A stretch of DNA of 64,000 nt from the NCBI RefSeq assembly GCF_014655295.1, contig NZ_BNBI01000013.1:62001-126000 (forward strand), in the 5' to 3' direction. The DNA is from Streptomyces fumanus (lineage in GTDB: Bacteria > Actinomycetota > Actinomycetes > Streptomycetales > Streptomycetaceae). Positions 60,407 to 64,000 of the stretch are shown here, one piece after another; position 1 is the stretch's first letter; each line of letters opens with the position of its first letter. The translations under genes were made by a program, and so were the position numbers. Below the pieces are notes generated by a model. The model ran no database searches. It saw nothing but the letters and a program-made list of their open reading frames with translations, and had not been told where the DNA came from.

Positions 60407-61396
60407 GTGCCAGGTGCATCCGTCTCCGCCGCCGCCCTGCGCCGCCGCGCCGCCCTGCTCTGCGCCGCCGCCGCGCTGGCCGCCTCCTGCGGCCGGGGCG
60501 CGGCCGAGGACGCCGGGGAGGGGCCGCTGCCCGGGGCGCCGACCGGGGTCACCGCCGAGGCGGGCAGCGCGCACAGCGTGCACGTGATGTGGAACGCGAT
60601 CCCGGGCGCCGAGACGTACGAGGTGTACCGGGGCCGTACGAAGGTGAAGGACGTGCCCGGCTCCGAGCGGATGGTCGACGTCACCCGGCTGCGCCCGTCC
60701 ACCGAGTACGTCTTCACCGTGCGGGCCCGGGACGGCGAGGGGCGCCTGGGGCCGCGCAGCCGGGCGGTGCGGGCGACGACGCCCGCCGTCGTGGCGGCCG
60801 ACGGCACCGCGCCGACCCGGCCGGGGGACCTGCGCGGGCGGGCGGCCGGGAGCCGGGCGGTGCAGCTCTCCTGGTCCGCGGCGACGGACAACCGGGGTGT
60901 GGTGTCGTACGACATCCAGCAGGGCGGCACGAAGATCCACAGTGTGGGCGGCAACCAGACGGCGACGGTGGTGACGGGGCTGCGGCCCGGCACCCGGTAC
61001 ACCTTCACGGTCCGGGCCCGGGACGCGGCCGGCAATCTCTCCCCGGCCGGGGCCGCCGTGCGGATCACCACGCCGGGCCGGGACGACGGGCGGTCCACCG
61101 CCCCGACCGGGCTGCGCGCGGGCACCCACCGGGCCGACGGGGCGTACCACATCGACCTGAGCTGGGTCCCGCCGCGCACCGACGGGGTGGTGACCGAGTA
61201 CCAGGTCCAGTTGGACGGGCGCCCGGCCACTTCCCTCGTCTTCGGCGGCGAGGCGCCGCGCGGGCGGGCCGAGTACAGCTTCTACGCGGGTGAGAAGGCC
61301 GGCGTCACGCACCGGGTGAGGCTGCGGGCCAAGCTGCCCGACGGCACCTGGGGCGGCTTCTCGGCGGAGCGCACGGTCACCACGGGCGAGGGCTGA
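60407..61396 (+). CDS. Lipoprotein with three fibronectin type III domains
   Basis: A 329-residue lipoprotein. Signal peptide ends in the lipobox LAASC (Cys at about 26; RRRAALLCAAAALAASCGRG). Three FN3 modules: about 42-125 (TGVTAEAGSAHSVHVMWNAI), 135-225 (LRGRAAGSRAVQLSWSAATD) and 233-327 (LRAGTHRADGAYHIDLSWVP). FN3 repeats often link catalytic domains in chitin enzymes, but no catalytic domain is present here. Possibly a surface polysaccharide-binding protein, regulated with chitosanase. GTG start. Confidence 0.84.
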   Translation: MPGASVSAAALRRRAALLCAAAALAASCGRGAAEDAGEGPLPGAPTGVTAEAGSAHSVHVMWNAIPGAETYEVYRGRTKVKDVPGSERMVDVTRLRPSTEYVFTVRARDGEGRLGPRSRAVRATTPAVVAADGTAPTRPGDLRGRAAGSRAVQLSWSAATDNRGVVSYDIQQGGTKIHSVGGNQTATVVTGLRPGTRYTFTVRARDAAGNLSPAGAAVRITTPGRDDGRSTAPTGLRAGTHRADGAYHIDLSWVPPRTDGVVTEYQVQLDGRPATSLVFGGEAPRGRAEYSFYAGEKAGVTHRVRLRAKLPDGTWGGFSAERTVTTGEG

Positions 61397-61552
61397 GGCC
61401 GGGCGGCCGGGGCCGCGCGTCACCTGGGCGGATGCGCTCGGCATGCGGGGCGGGGCCGGGGCCGGTTGGCTGCCCGTGAGGCGGCACGGGCGTCCCCCGA
61501 TCCGGCGGCGCCAGGGATGTACCGCCGACCGTGTCGCCGAAAGGGCAGTCAC

Positions 61553-62098
61553 ATGCGCATCTTCCAGCCGCTTCTCCGCTCCGGCCCGGTGGTGGCAGCC
61601 GCCGCGCTGCCCCTCGCCCTGACCGCCGGGCAGGCCGCCGCCGGGACCGGGATCTCGGTGAGCACCTCCGGGTCCACGGTCTCCGTCACCACCAGCGCCT
61701 GCTCGCAGCTCAACGGCAGTTGGGGCACGGCCTCGCTGCTGGGCAGCGGCCAGGCCGACTTCGCCCAGGGCCGCCAGGTGGCCCTGTCGGGCACCACCGC
61801 CGGCCAGTCGGCCGCCTGGTCGAACATCAGCCCGGGCACGTACACGGTCATCGTCGTGTGCTCCAACAACAGCACCGCGGGCACCCAGACCGTCATCGTC
61901 TCCCGCGCGGTCACGCCGTCCGCGACGGCCCGGCCGCGCGCCACCGCCTCGCCGTCCCGGGGCGTCATGGGCGGTGTCGGCGGGGCGGTGCGGGACTACG
62001 GCACGGCGACGCTGATGGCGGGCGGCGCCCTGGTGGGCTCGGGCGTCATCGGCGCCGCCTGGTTCCTGCGCCGCCGCCGCAAGCCGTACCGCTTCTAG
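61553..62098 (+). CDS. Small secreted, membrane-anchored surface protein
   Basis: A 181-residue protein with a signal peptide (RSGPVVAAAALPLALTAGQA, residues about 9-30), a Ser/Thr/Gly-rich extracellular domain (TGISVSTSGSTVSVTTSACS), a Ser/Pro/Arg linker and a C-terminal transmembrane helix followed by RRRRKPYRF. No LPXTG signal, so it is a simple membrane-anchored surface protein. Two Cys in the ectodomain may form a disulphide. Unrecognised family. Its stop shares the CTAG with the convergent PadR gene. Confidence 0.7.
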   Translation: MRIFQPLLRSGPVVAAAALPLALTAGQAAAGTGISVSTSGSTVSVTTSACSQLNGSWGTASLLGSGQADFAQGRQVALSGTTAGQSAAWSNISPGTYTVIVVCSNNSTAGTQTVIVSRAVTPSATARPRATASPSRGVMGGVGGAVRDYGTATLMAGGALVGSGVIGAAWFLRRRRKPYRF

Positions 62099-62646
62099 AG
62101 TCCTTCCGGGGCCGGCATGTCGGGGAAGTCCGTCAGGGCCCGGCGCAGCCACTGGGTCCAGAAGGTCTCCAGGTCGATGCCGGCGCGCAGCACGAGGTGC
62201 CGGAGCCGGTCCTCGGGTCCGTCCTTGCCGGGCGGGAAGTCCCGCCGTTCGATCTCCCGGTACTCGGCCAACTGCTGTTCGTGCAGCTCCAGATGGCGGC
62301 GGAGGTCGGCCTCCAGGCCGGCGGTGCCGACGACGGCCGCGGCGCGCAGCCGCAGCAGCATCACGTCCCGCATCGGCTTGGGGTCCTGCGCGGCGGCGGT
62401 CCAGCGGGCCAGTTCGGCGCGGCCGGCGGGCAGCACCTCGTACGCCTTCTTCTGCCCGCGGGCCGGCTGTTCGGCGGGCAGCGCCCGGATGAGTCCCCCG
62501 GTCTCCAGCTTCCCCAGCTCGCGGTAGATCTGCTGGTGCGTCGCCGACCAGAAGTAGCCGATCGACCGGTCGAACCGGCGGGTCAGCTCCAGGCCCGAGG
62601 ACGGCTTCTCCATCAGGGCGGTGAGGATCGCGTGCGGGAGTGACAT
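62095..62646 (-). CDS. PadR-family transcriptional regulator
   Basis: A 183-residue regulator. Winged helix at about residues 1-80: SLPHAILTALMEKPSSGLEL, TRRFDRSIGYFWSATHQQIY, RELGKLETGGLIRALPA. C-terminal helical domain (AELARWTAAAQDPKPMRDVM, LRAAAVVGTAGLEADLRRHL) fits Vir-type PadR-s2 proteins. ATG at 62646 has AGGA eight bases upstream; ATG at 62655 has no spacing. Neighbour to the right is the dienoyl-CoA reductase, a possible target. Confidence 0.88.
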   Translation of the reverse strand: MSLPHAILTALMEKPSSGLELTRRFDRSIGYFWSATHQQIYRELGKLETGGLIRALPAEQPARGQKKAYEVLPAGRAELARWTAAAQDPKPMRDVMLLRLRAAAVVGTAGLEADLRRHLELHEQQLAEYREIERRDFPPGKDGPEDRLRHLVLRAGIDLETFWTQWLRRALTDFPDMPAPEGL

Positions 62647-62675
62647 GGGGCTCATCCTAGGGACGGCACCGGTGG

Positions 62676-64000
62676 CTACAGCGCCGCCGCCAGTTCGGTG
62701 CCCTGCCGCACGGCGCGCTTGGCGTCGAGTTCGGCGGCCACGTCGGCGCCGCCGATCAGGTGCGCGCTCCGGCCGGCGGCGGTCAGGGCGTCGTACAGGT
62801 CCCGGCGGGGCTCCTGGCCGGTGCAGAGCACGATGGTGTCGACCGCCAGGACGGTGGGCCGTCCGTCGACCGTGAGGTGCAGTCCGGCGTCGTCGATCCG
62901 GTCGTAGCGGACGCCCGGGACCATGGTGACGCCCCGGTGCTTCAGCTCGGCGCGGTGGATCCACCCGGTGGTCCGGCCGAGCCCGGCGCCGACCTTGGTG
63001 GGCTTGCGCTGGAGCAGGTGGACGGTGCGCGGCGGGGCGGGCCGCCGCGGGGCGGCGAGGCCGCCGGGGGCGGCGTAGGCCGTGTCGACGCCCCAGTGGC
63101 GGAAGTACGTCTCCGGGTCCTCGTGGGCCTTGTCGCCGCCGTCGGTGAGGTACTCGGCGACGTCGAAGCCGATGCCGCCGGCGCCGAGGATCGCCACCCG
63201 GTCGCCGACGGGGGCGCCGTCGCGCAGCACGTCGAGGTAGCCGAGGACGCTGGGGTGGTCGACGCCGGGGATGTCGGGGCGGCGCGGGGTCACGCCGGTG
63301 GCGACGACCGTCTCGTCGTAGCCGTCGAGGGCGGCGGCGGTGACGGGGGTGTTGAGGCGGACGTCGACGCCGAGGTCGGCGAGGCGGGTGCGGAAGTAGC
63401 GCAGCGTCTCGTCGAACTCCTGCTTGCCGGGGACCTTGCGGGCGACGTTGAGCTGGCCGCCGATCTCGCTCGCGGCGTCGAAGAGGGTGACGTCGTGGCC
63501 GCGTTCGGCGGCGCCCACCGCGCAGGCGAGGCCGGCCGGTCCGGCGCCGACCACGGCGACGCGCCTGCGCAGGCGGGTGGGGGCGAGGACGAGTTCGGTC
63601 TCGTGGCAGGCGCGGGGGTTGACCAGGCAGGAGGTGATCTTGCCGGCGAAGGTGTGGTCCAGGCACGCCTGGTTGCAGCCGATGCAGGTGTTGATGGCCT
63701 CGGGCCGGCCGGCCGCGGCCTTGGCGACGAAGTCGGGGTCGGCGAGCATCGGGCGGGCCATGGACACCAGGTCGGCGGTGCCCTCGGCGAGCAGTTGCTC
63801 GGCCAGGTCGGGGGTGTTGATGCGGTTGGTGGCGACGAGCGGGACGGAGACCTCGCCCATCAGCCGCTCGGTCACCCAGGTGTAGGCGCCGCGCGGCACC
63901 GAGGTGGCGATGGTGGGGATGCGGGCCTCGTGCCAGCCGATGCCGGTGTTGATGATGGTGGCGCCGGCCCGCTCGACGGCCCGGGCGAGGGCGATCACCT
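62676..64000 (-). CDS. fadH: NADPH-dependent 2,4-dienoyl-CoA reductase, C-terminal part (runs off right edge)
   Basis: Truncated by the window edge: the N-terminal start is outside. Visible residues cover the end of the old-yellow-enzyme TIM barrel (GWHEARIPTIATSVPRGAYT, LVSMARPMLADPDFVAKA), the Fe-S motif CIGCNQACLDHTFAGKITSC, and the FAD/NADPH domain (VAVVGAGPAGLACAVGAAER, GQLNVARKVPGKQEFDETLR, VAILGAGGIGFDVAEYL). It reduces 2,4-dienoyl-CoA during unsaturated fatty-acid oxidation. The symbol is tentative. It lies 30 bases upstream of padR on the same strand. Confidence 0.85.
   Translation of the reverse strand, partial: VIALARAVERAGATIINTGIGWHEARIPTIATSVPRGAYTWVTERLMGEVSVPLVATNRINTPDLAEQLLAEGTADLVSMARPMLADPDFVAKAAAGRPEAINTCIGCNQACLDHTFAGKITSCLVNPRACHETELVLAPTRLRRRVAVVGAGPAGLACAVGAAERGHDVTLFDAASEIGGQLNVARKVPGKQEFDETLRYFRTRLADLGVDVRLNTPVTAAALDGYDETVVATGVTPRRPDIPGVDHPSVLGYLDVLRDGAPVGDRVAILGAGGIGFDVAEYLTDGGDKAHEDPETYFRHWGVDTAYAAPGGLAAPRRPAPPRTVHLLQRKPTKVGAGLGRTTGWIHRAELKHRGVTMVPGVRYDRIDDAGLHLTVDGRPTVLAVDTIVLCTGQEPRRDLYDALTAAGRSAHLIGGADVAAELDAKRAVRQGTELAAAL

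Overview
The window is high-GC actinobacterial chromosome and almost certainly Streptomyces. Coding sequence shows strong G/C third-position bias, GTG and TTG starts are common, and several products are Streptomyces-type families (streptophobe-like membrane protein, DUF397, DUF6479, SPW repeat, an NsdA-like regulator, a Cys-rich-end leader peptide before sulfur genes). I saw no rRNA, tRNA, insertion sequence, prophage, CRISPR array or multimodular biosynthetic cluster. In a visual scan I found no in-frame TTA codon in the called genes, so none looks bldA-dependent. All functional calls come from reading motifs and family resemblance by eye; no database search was run.

Layout. 0-2.5 kb: PRC-barrel proteins, a streptophobe-type membrane protein and a small hypothetical. 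2.7-10.3 kb: aldo/keto reductase divergent from a LysR regulator, DinB-like protein, adenosine deaminase coupled to a VOC protein, a secreted GH19 chitinase with chitin/GlcNAc-type operator repeats, then the alkanesulfonate genes ssuE-ssuD behind an apparently leaderless 27-aa leader peptide. 10.5-17.2 kb: SDR/DUF2867 protein, SPW and YeaQ-type membrane proteins, nucleoside deaminase, secreted peptidase-like hydrolase, asparagine synthetase. 17.6-25.4 kb: Gfo/Idh oxidoreductase, PAS/degenerate SpoIIE phosphatase, NsdA-like regulator divergent from a phosphotransferase, and a secreted Amidase_2 protein. 25.4-31.1 kb: small regulators, universal stress protein, acyl-CoA synthetase, Tat-exported serine hydrolase. 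31.3-40.8 kb: an island rich in metal and redox proteins (FAD oxidoreductase, DUF2236 oxygenase, Cys-rich copper-storage-like protein, ChaB/Rho-N protein, DHA2 exporter, zinc alcohol dehydrogenase, hemerythrin, ferritin-like diiron protein).

41.2-43.1 kb: two head-to-head paralogous XRE regulators. 43.2-49.97 kb: secreted GH27 alpha-galactosidase, then two TetR-controlled units, one an FAD monooxygenase with two palindromic operators in the divergent promoter, the other a DHA2 efflux pump with a 20-bp palindrome at its start. 50.2-52.9 kb: antibiotic-biosynthesis-monooxygenase-like protein, LysR regulator, CPBP membrane protease. 53.1-56.7 kb: a two-component system whose sensor is a fused kinase-pseudokinase. 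57.1-59.2 kb: dhaK-dhaL-dhaM, PTS-dependent dihydroxyacetone kinase. 59.3-64 kb: GH75 chitosanase divergent from an FN3 lipoprotein with a perfect DasR-like palindrome between them, a small surface protein, a PadR regulator and the truncated end of a 2,4-dienoyl-CoA reductase.

Common themes are use of amino-sugar polymers and galactosides (chitinase, chitosanase, alpha-galactosidase), sulfur and C3 scavenging, and many local regulator-operator pairs readable from the DNA. I do not see a clearly new multi-gene system. The strongest candidates for new biology are the kinase-pseudokinase sensor, the ferritin-like/hemerythrin pair and the PAS-pseudophosphatase with a tetrapeptide-repeat linker.
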